From positions 170,100 to 234,099 of the forward strand of contig CAXXFR010000031.1 in the NCBI GenBank assembly GCA_963667455.2: a stretch of DNA of 64,000 nucleotides. The letters are read 5' to 3'. This DNA comes from Bin55 sp963667455 (lineage in GTDB: Bacteria; Pseudomonadota; Gammaproteobacteria; Pseudomonadales; Azotimanducaceae). Below the pieces are notes generated by a model that saw only the letters and a list, made by a program, of their open reading frames with translations, ran no database searches and had not been told where the DNA came from. Shown here piece by piece: positions 56,479-64,000 of the stretch (positions are counted from its first letter, which is position 1; each line of letters starts with the position of its first letter). Made by a program: the position numbers and the translations under genes.

Positions 56479-57324
56479 AGGTCGTTCTTGAACCGCACCC
56501 CTGGTTTGCGCACTGGCTGAACCAGAAACAACGTCGCGTAGTCGATCACCGATGACATTCAACGCGATCAAAGTTGCGACCAAAAACGAAGCAGGAAACG
56601 CAAGCTGCCACGGCGAGGAGTGCATCTCCTTGGTGCCATCCGCCACCAGTACGCCCCAGCTGGTTTGCGGCTCCTGTATTCCCAATCCAAGAAAGCTGAT
56701 AAAGCTCTCGGCAATGATGACTCCCGGAATCGTCAACGTCGCATAAACAAAGGCTATTCCCACAACGTTGGGAAACACATGCCGCACGACGATCCATCGA
56801 TGGGTTACACCCATGGATCGGGCGGCTGCGATGTATTGCGAATTGCGAACAACCAGTGTCTGCCCACGAACGATACGAGAAATGTCCAGCCACGAAACTG
56901 CTCCAATGCCGATGAATAGCAAATAAGTGTTTCGACCGAAGAGAACGACCAACAGAATTACGATCAATATGAAGGGAACCGAGTACATTCCATCCACGAA
57001 TCGCATCATGAACTGGTCGATGCGACCTCCTACAAATCCTGCAGTCGCACCCCACGGCACACCTATTAAGAAGCTGACCAAGGTCGCTAGAAGTGCGACG
57101 GTGAGACTCATTTGACCGCCAACAAGCGTGCGTGCAAACAGGTCCCGACCTACACCGTCAGTGCCAAACCAGTGTTCGGCGGAGGGAGGTGCATTGACAG
57201 CACTCCAATCGATCTCCACATAACTCCAGGTTGACAGCAACGGACCAACAATGATCGACAACAGAATTAGGCCCAGCAATCCCAACGCGAGCAAGAAAGG
57301 GATGTCGTTCTTGAAACGGTTCAT
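56452..57324 (-). CDS. oppC: Oligopeptide/dipeptide ABC transporter permease, OppC type
   Basis: 290 aa with about six membrane helices. The N-terminal OppC extension includes NDIPFLLALGLLGLILLSI and HWFGTDGVGRDLFARTL, a family signature. The ATPase-docking (EAA) loop is AARSMGVTHRWIVVRHVFPN. It forms the inner-membrane channel with OppB. ATGA overlap with oppB shows translational coupling. No OppD or OppF ATPase follows; instead the gene runs tail to tail into the methyltransferase. Confidence 0.93.
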   Translation of the reverse strand: MNRFKNDIPFLLALGLLGLILLSIIVGPLLSTWSYVEIDWSAVNAPPSAEHWFGTDGVGRDLFARTLVGGQMSLTVALLATLVSFLIGVPWGATAGFVGGRIDQFMMRFVDGMYSVPFILIVILLVVLFGRNTYLLFIGIGAVSWLDISRIVRGQTLVVRNSQYIAAARSMGVTHRWIVVRHVFPNVVGIAFVYATLTIPGVIIAESFISFLGLGIQEPQTSWGVLVADGTKEMHSSPWQLAFPASFLVATLIALNVIGDRLRDVVSGSASAQTRGAVQERPLIRGNTRF

Positions 57325-58262
57325 GAAACGGTTGCTCTCACGTTCTCGTCCGTTTGGATACGAGGATCTAGCCGGCTATATAGAAGGTCAACGAAAAAGT
57401 TGAGCAGCAGAATCAGAGCGGAGTAGACGACAACAGCTCCCATCACGAGTGTGTAGTCACGATTCAGTGCGCCTTGCACGAAGTATCGACCCAGACCCGG
57501 AAGGGAGAACACTTCCTCGATGACGAGGGATCCAGCCAAGAGCGTGGCAGCTGCTGGACCCAAATAGGAAAGTACTGGAACCAGTGTTAGCGGAAGTACA
57601 TGGCGAGACACAAGTCGAACGGAATCAATGCCCTTCGATCGAGCAGTCACCACGAAGGGCTGAGCCAGTACATCAATGCAGGCACTGCGGGTGAGTTTGG
57701 CAATCGCAGCAATAAACGGCAATGACAAAGCCATCGATGGAAGTACCAGACTCCACCTTGAATCCAGCCCTCCGGCTGGAAACCACCCCAATCCAACGGC
57801 AAAAACCAACACCAACAAAGGCCCGGTAACAACAGGGGGTAGCGCCAATCCGAGAGTCAGTTTCGCTGACAGAGCACTATCGAGCCAAGTGTTGTGGTGT
57901 AGCGCCGCCACACAACCGACTGTGGTTCCAACCACGAATGCGATTAGCAGCGCAAGCCCACCCAGCATCAAACTCACTGGCAATCCCGCGGCAACCAGCT
58001 CGTTGACCGAGAAGTCGTGGTGTTTCAGAGAGGGTCCGAAATCGAGACGAATGAGACCGCCGACGTAGCGAAAGTACTGCAGATACAGAGGTTCGTCGAG
58101 GTGATAGGTAGCGAGCAGATTTGCTTCGACTTCAGGTGTCAGCCTGCGTTCGCTGTCGAATGGTCCGCCGGGTGCAAGGCGCAAAAGAAAGAACGTAGCA
58201 CTAACGACAATCCAAAACGTGACCAGCATGAACGCCGTTCGTTTGAGAACGAATCGGGACAT
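57321..58262 (-). CDS. oppB: Oligopeptide/dipeptide ABC transporter permease, OppB type
   Basis: 313 aa, six membrane helices. The N-terminus (RFVLKRTAFMLVTFWIVVSA) and FFLLRLAPGGPFD are typical of OppB/DppB. The EAA loop is TARSKGIDSVRLVSRHVLPL. It pairs with OppC. It starts 12 bases after oppA, in one operon with the substrate-binding protein. Confidence 0.94.
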   Translation of the reverse strand: MSRFVLKRTAFMLVTFWIVVSATFFLLRLAPGGPFDSERRLTPEVEANLLATYHLDEPLYLQYFRYVGGLIRLDFGPSLKHHDFSVNELVAAGLPVSLMLGGLALLIAFVVGTTVGCVAALHHNTWLDSALSAKLTLGLALPPVVTGPLLVLVFAVGLGWFPAGGLDSRWSLVLPSMALSLPFIAAIAKLTRSACIDVLAQPFVVTARSKGIDSVRLVSRHVLPLTLVPVLSYLGPAAATLLAGSLVIEEVFSLPGLGRYFVQGALNRDYTLVMGAVVVYSALILLLNFFVDLLYSRLDPRIQTDENVRATVS

Positions 58263-58274
58263 TGAAGAGTGACT

Positions 58275-59855
58275 TCAGTCCAAGGTCATGTAGCGGACGC
58301 CATGGGAATTGCGTGGATTAGTAGACCAACCACCGACTCTGGGATTGACGAGGCTCCGAATGGTCACCGAGTAGAGAGGCACGACTGGATGATCCGACAA
58401 TGCCTGTTGCTCCGCTTGTTGGAGAAGCTCAACCCGATCTTCGAGACTTGCCGTGTCCTTTGCCTGTTCCAACAAAGCGTCAAATTCCTCTGAGCTGTAG
58501 CGTCCATAGTTGATGTTGCCGATCTTCGACCACAGCAGCTCGACATAGTGTTCGGGATTGTTCTCGCCGAACCAGCCTGCTTGCGCGACTTGAAACTCAG
58601 CGTTGCCAAGGTCGGTGAAGTGAACTTTGAGCTCGGTGTGGTGCAGTACTGTCTGAACTCCGATTTCCTGCCACATGGCAGCTATGGCCACATGGATCTG
58701 CTTGTTCTCGGCTCCGGACATGTGACGCAACGTCACCTTGAGCGGATTGTCGTCGTCATAGCCCGCCTGTTTGAGAAGACTGCGTGCTTCTTCCGTACTG
58801 AGCAGATCGGTGGGCACAAGAGACGAAAAGCCGGCAACCATTGGGGGAACCATCGAAGCATTGGCGATCTCATCGCTGCGCAGGATTTGACCGGTGAGTT
58901 TGTCTCGATCAATCGACAATGCGAGGGCACGGCGCACCCGAACATCATCGAAAGGAGGTTGCTCCACGTTAAAGACCAAATACATCGTTGACAACAACGG
59001 TGCCAATCGGACATGGTCTGCATGCGAGTCTCGCAGCGAGTCGAGCTCTCCCGCCGGAAAATCTCCGACGATGTCAAGTTCGTCCGCTAGGTAGCGGTGG
59101 AAACTGGCCAGTGCATCTGCTACCGGAACATACTCGACCTGTTCAATCGAAACATTCTCGGCATCGTAGAAGCCTGGATTGCGCTTCATTACAACCGCTT
59201 GCTGCGGTTTCCAATCGTGCAGTGAATAAGCACCATTCGAGACCCAATTCTTGGGCTTAATCCATTCGGATCCCGCTTCATCGATTACGTGGCGAGGTAC
59301 CGGGTTGGCAATTGGATAAAACAGACGTTCCGGAAGATAGGGAAACGGCTTTTCGAGCTTGATTAACAGTGTGCTGTCGTCGAGTGCCGAGACTCCAAGA
59401 TCCTCTGGAGGCGCCGATCCTGCGTTGACGTCTTGTGCGTTCTCGATGACGTACAAGAAGTAAGCCAGCGGAGCGGCGGTCTCGGGGTCGAGCAACCTAC
59501 GGAGACTGTAGACAAAATCCTCGGCAACAACCGGCCGCCCATCCGACCAACTGTTCTCTCGAAGATGAAACGTCCACTCCAGGCCGTCTTCCGAGACATC
59601 CCACGATTCTGCACTTCCAGGCACGATCGCACCTGATTCGTCCATGGTGGTCAGGCCGAGGAACAAGTCCTTGAGAATGTGTTCTTCGACGTTTAACGTG
59701 TAGCGGTGTGGATCCAGTGTCAGTGGATCTCCAGGACTCCCGATCCGCAAGACCGACTCGGCGTGCAATAGCCCACCAAAGGAAAGTACAAGTCCGACGA
59801 AAAGAGCTCTCACAGCTCCTACCACAAGTCGGTGTCTTGCAGCGTGATGCGTCAT
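58275..59855 (-). CDS. oppA: Peptide ABC transporter substrate-binding protein, OppA type
   Basis: 526 aa, exported by a Sec signal peptide (AVRALFVGLVLSFGGLLHAES). It belongs to solute-binding family 5: LRIGSPGDPLTLDPHRYT near the mature start, then DGLEWTFHLRENSWSDGRPV and FDDVRVRRALALSIDRDKL. It binds oligopeptides in the periplasm and delivers them to OppBC. It overlaps the end of the cyclopropane-synthase-like gene by four bases (ATGA), so the two are translated together. Confidence 0.95.
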   Translation of the reverse strand: MTHHAARHRLVVGAVRALFVGLVLSFGGLLHAESVLRIGSPGDPLTLDPHRYTLNVEEHILKDLFLGLTTMDESGAIVPGSAESWDVSEDGLEWTFHLRENSWSDGRPVVAEDFVYSLRRLLDPETAAPLAYFLYVIENAQDVNAGSAPPEDLGVSALDDSTLLIKLEKPFPYLPERLFYPIANPVPRHVIDEAGSEWIKPKNWVSNGAYSLHDWKPQQAVVMKRNPGFYDAENVSIEQVEYVPVADALASFHRYLADELDIVGDFPAGELDSLRDSHADHVRLAPLLSTMYLVFNVEQPPFDDVRVRRALALSIDRDKLTGQILRSDEIANASMVPPMVAGFSSLVPTDLLSTEEARSLLKQAGYDDDNPLKVTLRHMSGAENKQIHVAIAAMWQEIGVQTVLHHTELKVHFTDLGNAEFQVAQAGWFGENNPEHYVELLWSKIGNINYGRYSSEEFDALLEQAKDTASLEDRVELLQQAEQQALSDHPVVPLYSVTIRSLVNPRVGGWSTNPRNSHGVRYMTLD

Positions 59856-61024
59856 TCGTAGACGTAGTCGCGCGTCAGCGGAGCAGAATCGTTGCGGTGC
59901 CCCAGCTGGAACTGAAACACGACCAGCGTTGCCAATTCAAAGGCGGTCTGCGAACCATTGAGATAGAACTCCCACATACGACAGAATCTCTCGTCGAAGG
60001 TCTTGACGAACTCTTCTCGAACGATCTGAAACCTCCGATTCCATTCCTTGAGAGTTCGTGCATAGTGACGTCGCCAAACTTCGACATCGTTGACAATCAG
60101 ACCGGACTTCTCCACCGCCGCGCTGGTCTCGGATAGCGCTGGAATGTAACCACCCGGAAAGATGTATCGGTGAATCCACGGATTGGTCGGCGAAGGCGGG
60201 GCGTGGCTTCCAATGGTGTGAATCAATGCAAGTCCGTCGGGTTTGAGAAGAGACTTGACCTTATCGAAGTACTTCACAAAGTTCCTCCTTCCCACGTGTT
60301 CGAACATCCCTACAGAGACAATCGCGTCGTACTGGCCCTCGTGTTGGCGGTAGTCTTCCAGCTCGAACTGAACACGATTGCCCAATCCACGCTCTGCCGC
60401 TCGTTCCTGCGCAACACTCAACTGCTCCTTGGACAGGGTTATCCCTGTCGCGAACACGTCGTGATTCTCTGCCAGATGCATTGCAAGCGATCCCCAGCCG
60501 CTCCCGATGTCGAGAACTTTGGCATCGGTCTTGAGGCACAGCTTCTTCGCAATGTGTTCGCACTTCGCCTGCTGCGCTTCCTCCAACGACATTTCCGGCT
60601 CGCGAAAATAGCCGCACGAGTAGTGCATGTCTGAGTCCAGAAACTTACGGAACAACGACGTATCCAGATCATAGTGGTGTGCGACGTTGCGGAAGCTGTT
60701 CCTGATGGTGTTCCACGATTGAAGTAGTGCTGGAAGCAGCAGGATCGGGGATCGAACCGACATCGACTGCTCCATGTTTGAGCGAAGTACCGTAAGCAGA
60801 TCCGCCAGACGATTGTCGTCGACGTCCCACGCTTGCTCCATGTAGGTTTCACCAAGGTTGAGGAATGGGTTCCTGACGATCTTGGCTAGCGTTCCTGGTT
60901 TATTGATCCTCCAGGTCACGTCGGGTTCGCCCGAACCGTAGGTATTTTGCTGTCCATTGGGCAAGACGACACGGAGAGTGCCTGCCTTGATCATGCGTTC
61001 CAGCAATGCTAGAGGTATTGACAT
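59852..61024 (-). CDS. Cyclopropane-fatty-acyl-phospholipid synthase-like methyltransferase
   Basis: 390 aa from ATG 61024 (MSIPLALLERM); the frame stays open to 61306 but would overlap the divergent oxidoreductase. The SAM-binding motif is VLDIGSGWGSLAMHLAE, and YSCGYFREPEMSLEEAQQAK and VSVGMFEHVG are CFA-synthase hallmarks. The family methylenates double bonds in membrane phospholipid acyl chains. The ending differs somewhat from E. coli Cfa, so a related lipid-modifying role is possible. First gene of a run with oppABC, which is an unusual neighbour. Confidence 0.9.
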   Translation of the reverse strand: MSIPLALLERMIKAGTLRVVLPNGQQNTYGSGEPDVTWRINKPGTLAKIVRNPFLNLGETYMEQAWDVDDNRLADLLTVLRSNMEQSMSVRSPILLLPALLQSWNTIRNSFRNVAHHYDLDTSLFRKFLDSDMHYSCGYFREPEMSLEEAQQAKCEHIAKKLCLKTDAKVLDIGSGWGSLAMHLAENHDVFATGITLSKEQLSVAQERAAERGLGNRVQFELEDYRQHEGQYDAIVSVGMFEHVGRRNFVKYFDKVKSLLKPDGLALIHTIGSHAPPSPTNPWIHRYIFPGGYIPALSETSAAVEKSGLIVNDVEVWRRHYARTLKEWNRRFQIVREEFVKTFDERFCRMWEFYLNGSQTAFELATLVVFQFQLGHRNDSAPLTRDYVYE

Positions 61025-61166
61025 GAACGATGCTTCTACCGAGAAACACTCGAATCTCGCTAAGTTTACTTGCGAGTTGGTCGATTCGGGTTGGGCTAGC
61101 TCGATTGCGATCCGACCCAAGTAACATCTTCCAAACCGAGAATTTTCCAGATGATGTTGGAAACAC

Positions 61167-62204
61167 ATGAAGGTAAGCATTGGAGTTGGTGGGGCGGCAT
61201 CGGGCAGAGAACGCGACATCGACGCGCAGACCGAGTTTGTTGTCGAGGCCGAAAAACTAGGTGTTGATTCGGTTTGGTCTGCCGAAGCTTGGGGGCACGA
61301 CGCCATCGCTCCTCTCGCCTACTTCGCGGCGAAGACCGAGCGAATCAAGCTCGGCACGGGCATCATGCAAATCAGTGCAAGAGTTCCCTCGATGACCGCC
61401 ATGACAGCCATGACGATGGCGGCAATCTCGAATGATCGGTTCCTTCTGGGACTTGGAGTGTCCGGCCCCCAAGTTGTGGAGGGTCTGCAAGGCCGACCCT
61501 TCAAGGCTCCTTTAACGCGAATGCGAGAGACCATTGACATTGTCCAAGCAGCATTTCGCGGCGAGAAGCTGATGTACGACGGCCGCCTCCATCAGTTGCC
61601 GCTTCCGGGAGGGGAAGGAAAAGCGCTTCGCCTAGCGCAGCCGGCCAACCCAAAGATCCCGATCTACCTCGCGACACTCGGCCCGAAGTCTCTGTACTAC
61701 ACAGGACAGGCTGCCGATGGTTGGCTGGGAACTTCATTTACACCTGAGCACGCCTCGGCTCATTTCGACCATATCCGTGAAGGTGCCAACGCGGCCGGTC
61801 GATCATTCGACGACATCGACCTTCAGGCGGGCGGGACAGTTGCGTTTACCAACAACGAAGGTCCGATTATTGCTTCCTTGAAACAAGGAATGGCATTCAC
61901 ACTTGGCGCGATGGGATCTCCCAAGACGAACTTCTACAACGATGCATTCAAGCGTGGTGGGTGGGATTCTGCAGCTCGCGAAGTCCAAGCGTTGTGGACT
62001 GAGAGAAAACGAGACGAGGCGATAGCCAAAGTTCCGGAGGAGATGGTGCGACAGGCCAATCTCGTTGGCGATGAGACTGCCGTGAAGGAGCGTGTTGAAG
62101 CGTTTCGAAAGTGTGGTGTAACGACACTACGTGTCGCACCGATGGGTAGGACACTAGCCGAACGGCTCGACACGCTTGCACGAACCATCGACTTGTGTGC
62201 GTAA
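61167..62204 (+). CDS. LLM-class F420-dependent oxidoreductase
   Basis: 345 aa luciferase-like TIM barrel. Typical blocks are GVDSVWSAEAWGHDAIAPLA near residue 33, RIKLGTGIMQISARVPSM, and FLLGLGVSGPQVVEGLQG. It resembles F420-dependent tetrahydromethanopterin-reductase-like enzymes rather than FMN luciferases. With an F420 biosynthesis operon 17 kb away, use of reduced F420 is plausible. The substrate is not known. It is divergent from the CFA-synthase-like gene, 142 bases between starts. Confidence 0.92.
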   Translation: MKVSIGVGGAASGRERDIDAQTEFVVEAEKLGVDSVWSAEAWGHDAIAPLAYFAAKTERIKLGTGIMQISARVPSMTAMTAMTMAAISNDRFLLGLGVSGPQVVEGLQGRPFKAPLTRMRETIDIVQAAFRGEKLMYDGRLHQLPLPGGEGKALRLAQPANPKIPIYLATLGPKSLYYTGQAADGWLGTSFTPEHASAHFDHIREGANAAGRSFDDIDLQAGGTVAFTNNEGPIIASLKQGMAFTLGAMGSPKTNFYNDAFKRGGWDSAAREVQALWTERKRDEAIAKVPEEMVRQANLVGDETAVKERVEAFRKCGVTTLRVAPMGRTLAERLDTLARTIDLCA

Positions 62205-62275
62205 TTTCGCACAGCGTCTAGTGAGTTAGTTACGGTCTAGCTCTCGCACCTCGGATTCGAGTCAAGAAGCATCTT

Positions 62276-63169
62276 TTAGCGCAGAGCTTCTACCGAACTG
62301 ATGTGGTCCACGATCGCATCCAAGATCTCGGGAATCACTGGTTCCGGCAGATCGTGCCCCAGCTTTTCAATGATCTTTAGCTTGCAATTTGGCATGGTTT
62401 CGGCGAGGTCTTTCGAACCAAACTGATCCACTAGCGGATCCGCGGTGCCGTGCAAGGCAAGCGAGGGAATCTCGACTTCTCGAAGTTTCGGTCTTCGATC
62501 ACCGTCCGACAGAATGGCACCAAGTTGACGAAGTGTCCCGTTGGGTCGGTGGGAGCGCTCGTACGCTTGTTCCACGAACCTTCCAATTCCCACCTCGACA
62601 GAATCGTAGTGAGGACCCCCGAATAGGCGATCTGAGTTCCGAGTCGCTTCGATGTTGGCCTCTCGCGTATCGCTCACGATGCTCCCGGCTAGGGCAGCCA
62701 CGATTTCCATCCCCGGTTTCGGTGTGTCGGGGCTTCCAGTAGAACTCATGAGCATTGTCAGACTGAAGACTCGCTCTGGGTGTTGGAACGCGATGTGCTG
62801 CGCAATCATTCCTCCCATCGAGACGCCAACGATGTGCGCACCTGATTGCCCGATGTGATTAAGAAGCGCAACTGCGTCGTTCGCCATGTCTTGCAACGTG
62901 TACGCCGGACTGACAACTGTGGGATCGTCCAACGCTTGAACCAGCTCGGGAATTTCGGGTGGTTCCGCGTCAAATTCAAACGTGAGACCCGAATCGCGAT
63001 TGTCGAAGAAAACCGCCCTGAAGCCAGCCGCAACTAGCCCGTCGAGTAGAGAATCAGGCCAGTGAATGACTTGGCAACCGAGACCGTGTATGAGCAAGAT
63101 GGGAGGATCCGCACGCGATCCTCGTTGATCGAAAAAGATCGTTCCAGATGGTGTGGAGAATGAAGGCAT
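62276..63169 (-). CDS. Alpha/beta hydrolase
   Basis: 297 aa, alpha/beta-hydrolase fold. The oxyanion-hole region is ILLIHGLGCQVIHWPDSL; the nucleophile elbow is GVSMGG (Ser near residue 117); the acid is in LHGTADPLVD; the His is in EKLGHDLPE. So the triad is complete. DNRDSGLTF after the second strand is common in esterases of this group. No signal peptide. The substrate is unknown. Divergent from the selenoprotein candidate. Confidence 0.92.
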   Translation of the reverse strand: MPSFSTPSGTIFFDQRGSRADPPILLIHGLGCQVIHWPDSLLDGLVAAGFRAVFFDNRDSGLTFEFDAEPPEIPELVQALDDPTVVSPAYTLQDMANDAVALLNHIGQSGAHIVGVSMGGMIAQHIAFQHPERVFSLTMLMSSTGSPDTPKPGMEIVAALAGSIVSDTREANIEATRNSDRLFGGPHYDSVEVGIGRFVEQAYERSHRPNGTLRQLGAILSDGDRRPKLREVEIPSLALHGTADPLVDQFGSKDLAETMPNCKLKIIEKLGHDLPEPVIPEILDAIVDHISSVEALR

Positions 63170-63296
63170 TCTGACCGATTAGGTCTCAAAATCACGGAAT
63201 ATTAGCACTCTGGTTTAACCGGCCCATTGAGCTTGAGTTTCCGTGAGTCCGAATGGAGCGAATGTGTTACGATTCTTGCGTTCACGGAGGAATTAA

Positions 63297-63905
63297 ATGT
63301 CCAGACGAATAGTTTCAATCTTGCTGGTTTTCTGCCTAACCGCTGGTGTCAGTGTGGCGGCTTCGGATTGGCAAGACAATTGGGGACCCGCGGTTGGGTC
63401 CGAACTCCCAGAGCTCTCGGTGAAAGACACCGAAGGCAATGACCGGGACATCGAAGACTTGACGGGAGACAACGAAGGGCTATTGATCTTCTTTGTCCGC
63501 ACGTCTAATTGGTGAGGCTACTGCAAGGGACAGCTAGTTGAGCTGAAAGATCAAGTCGATGCCATAACCGATCTCGGAATCAGTGTTGTTGCCGTAAGCT
63601 ACGACAGTACAGAGCAGAACGCCGAATTCTCCGAATCTGAAGAACTGAACTACCCATTGCTCTCCGACCAAAACGCGGAAACTGTCAATCGGCTAGGAAT
63701 CCGCAACGAGTCGCATGAGGAAGGCACCTTTGCCTACGGCGTTCCACACCCAGGTGTAATCCTGGTGGATTCGGAAGGAACGATAGTTCTTAAGCGGTCC
63801 GAGGAGAAGTATTCGACTCGTCCCGATATGGACGAGCTTCTGGTTGCTTTGACGGAAGAATTTGGAGACGGCGAGGAGACCGAATCCGAGGGCGAGGGCG
63901 AGTAG
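63297..63905 (+). CDS. Thioredoxin-fold redoxin with in-frame TGA (candidate selenoprotein)
   Basis: 202 codons with TGA at codon 73 (63513-63515). The start is strong (GGAGG six bases before ATG), with a signal peptide (IVSILLVFCLTAGVSVAA). Residues 33-72 are a redoxin N-terminus (GSELPELSVKDTEGNDRDIE; LLIFFVRTSNW). TGA falls exactly where the peroxidatic or resolving Cys of AhpC/TSA-type proteins sits: TSNW-U-GYCKGQLVEL, versus the usual W-C-x-x-C. After it the frame stays open for 130 codons with the expected fold (GISVVAVSYDS, NYPLLSDQN, HPGVILVDSEGTIVLK). A hairpin at 63531-63545 fits a bacterial SECIS. The alternative is a nonsense-mutated pseudogene. It would act in the periplasm as a peroxidase or thiol oxidoreductase. 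Confidence 0.72.
63531..63545 (+). promoter_or_regulatory. Candidate bacterial SECIS hairpin
   Basis: CAGCT (63531-63535) pairs perfectly with AGCTG (63541-63545) around the 5-base loop AGTTG. The loop begins 20 bases after the TGA and has G as its second base. Spacing of about 16-37 bases and a G among the first two loop bases are the published traits of bacterial SECIS elements, as I recall them. The stem is short, so this is suggestive only. Confidence 0.5.
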
Positions 63906-63965
63906 GATTGATCGCCGCTGATCAGGAAGTGTTTTCTACCTGGTCGGTATTCTCCGATGTTTGCT

Positions 63966-63995
63966 GATTCGAGGTCCCATAGCGGACCTCGAATC
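63966..63995. terminator. Strong hairpin, probable transcription terminator
   Basis: GATTCGAGGTCC (63966-63977) and GGACCTCGAATC (63984-63995) form a perfect 12-bp stem around a 6-base loop, 60 bases after the redoxin gene. Only TCGTT is visible after it before the window ends, so a U-tract cannot be judged. Confidence 0.6.
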
Positions 63996-64000
63996 TCGTT

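Noticed and set aside
61024..61306. N-terminal extension of the CFA-synthase-like gene
   Set aside because: It would overlap the divergent oxidoreductase start and has no similarity to the family; ATG 61024 fits.
1..64000. CRISPR arrays, insertion sequences, rRNA or tRNA genes
   Set aside because: No regularly spaced repeats, transposase-like reading frames or RNA-gene structures were seen on reading both strands.

Overview
The window looks like chromosomal DNA of an aerobic, Gram-negative-type heterotroph. The reasons are many signal peptides and membrane-anchored periplasmic-type proteins, a haem O synthase, acyl-CoA and homogentisate catabolism, and a Bat/MoxR-type surface operon. G+C is moderate (roughly 50-55% by eye). 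It makes cofactor F420 and may use selenocysteine. I cannot name the taxon; an uncultured proteobacterium-like lineage is a guess. TAA, TAG and TGA all serve as ordinary stops, so the genetic code is not globally reassigned.

Layout. 1-3.9 kb: the end of an acyl-CoA dehydrogenase, a 2-keto-4-pentenoate-hydratase-type enzyme, and a tyrosine/homogentisate pair (hmgA, hppD) divergent from a MarR regulator whose start codon lies inside a palindromic operator candidate. 4.0-6.3 kb: a two-domain CaiB-type CoA-transferase. 6.4-31.7 kb: one long minus-strand gene train. In transcription order it holds two retropepsin-fold-like secreted proteins (the first broken by a frameshift), a membrane protein with an acidic linker, MoxR ATPase, DUF58 protein, BatA-like protein, a double-VWA membrane protein, and two giant (about 2250 aa) secreted TPR proteins. 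Between the giants lie decayed fragments of the VWA gene, marR and the CoA-transferase. They show that a block marR-caiB-TPR-VWA tail was once duplicated in tandem and the second copy then eroded.

32-37.6 kb: sugar-type catabolism (two TIM-barrel isomerase/epimerases around a Gfo/Idh/MocA dehydrogenase), haem O synthase, and a sulfatase-superfamily enzyme with Thr at the nucleophile position. 38.3-44.7 kb: an F420 operon (NADPH:F420 reductase, cofE, cofD, cofC, fused FO synthase, then a metallo-beta-lactamase-fold hydrolase). 45-56.5 kb is more accessory: an AT-rich PLD-family protein, two alpha-solenoid paralogs, a haem-binding-type membrane protein, a hypothetical, and a 979-aa adenine-specific DNA methyltransferase, with several long gene-poor gaps. 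56.5-64 kb: oppC, oppB, oppA and a cyclopropane-fatty-acid-synthase-like gene (no ATPases), an F420-dependent-type LLM oxidoreductase, an alpha/beta hydrolase, and a thioredoxin-fold protein with an in-frame TGA at the catalytic Cys position plus a matching hairpin, i.e. a selenoprotein candidate.

The strongest points for a second look are the selenoprotein candidate, the tandem duplication with a covarying terminator hairpin and mosaic divergence of the giant TPR genes, and the retropepsin-like/MoxR/VWA/giant-TPR operon that shares an operator-like sequence with the MarR gene.
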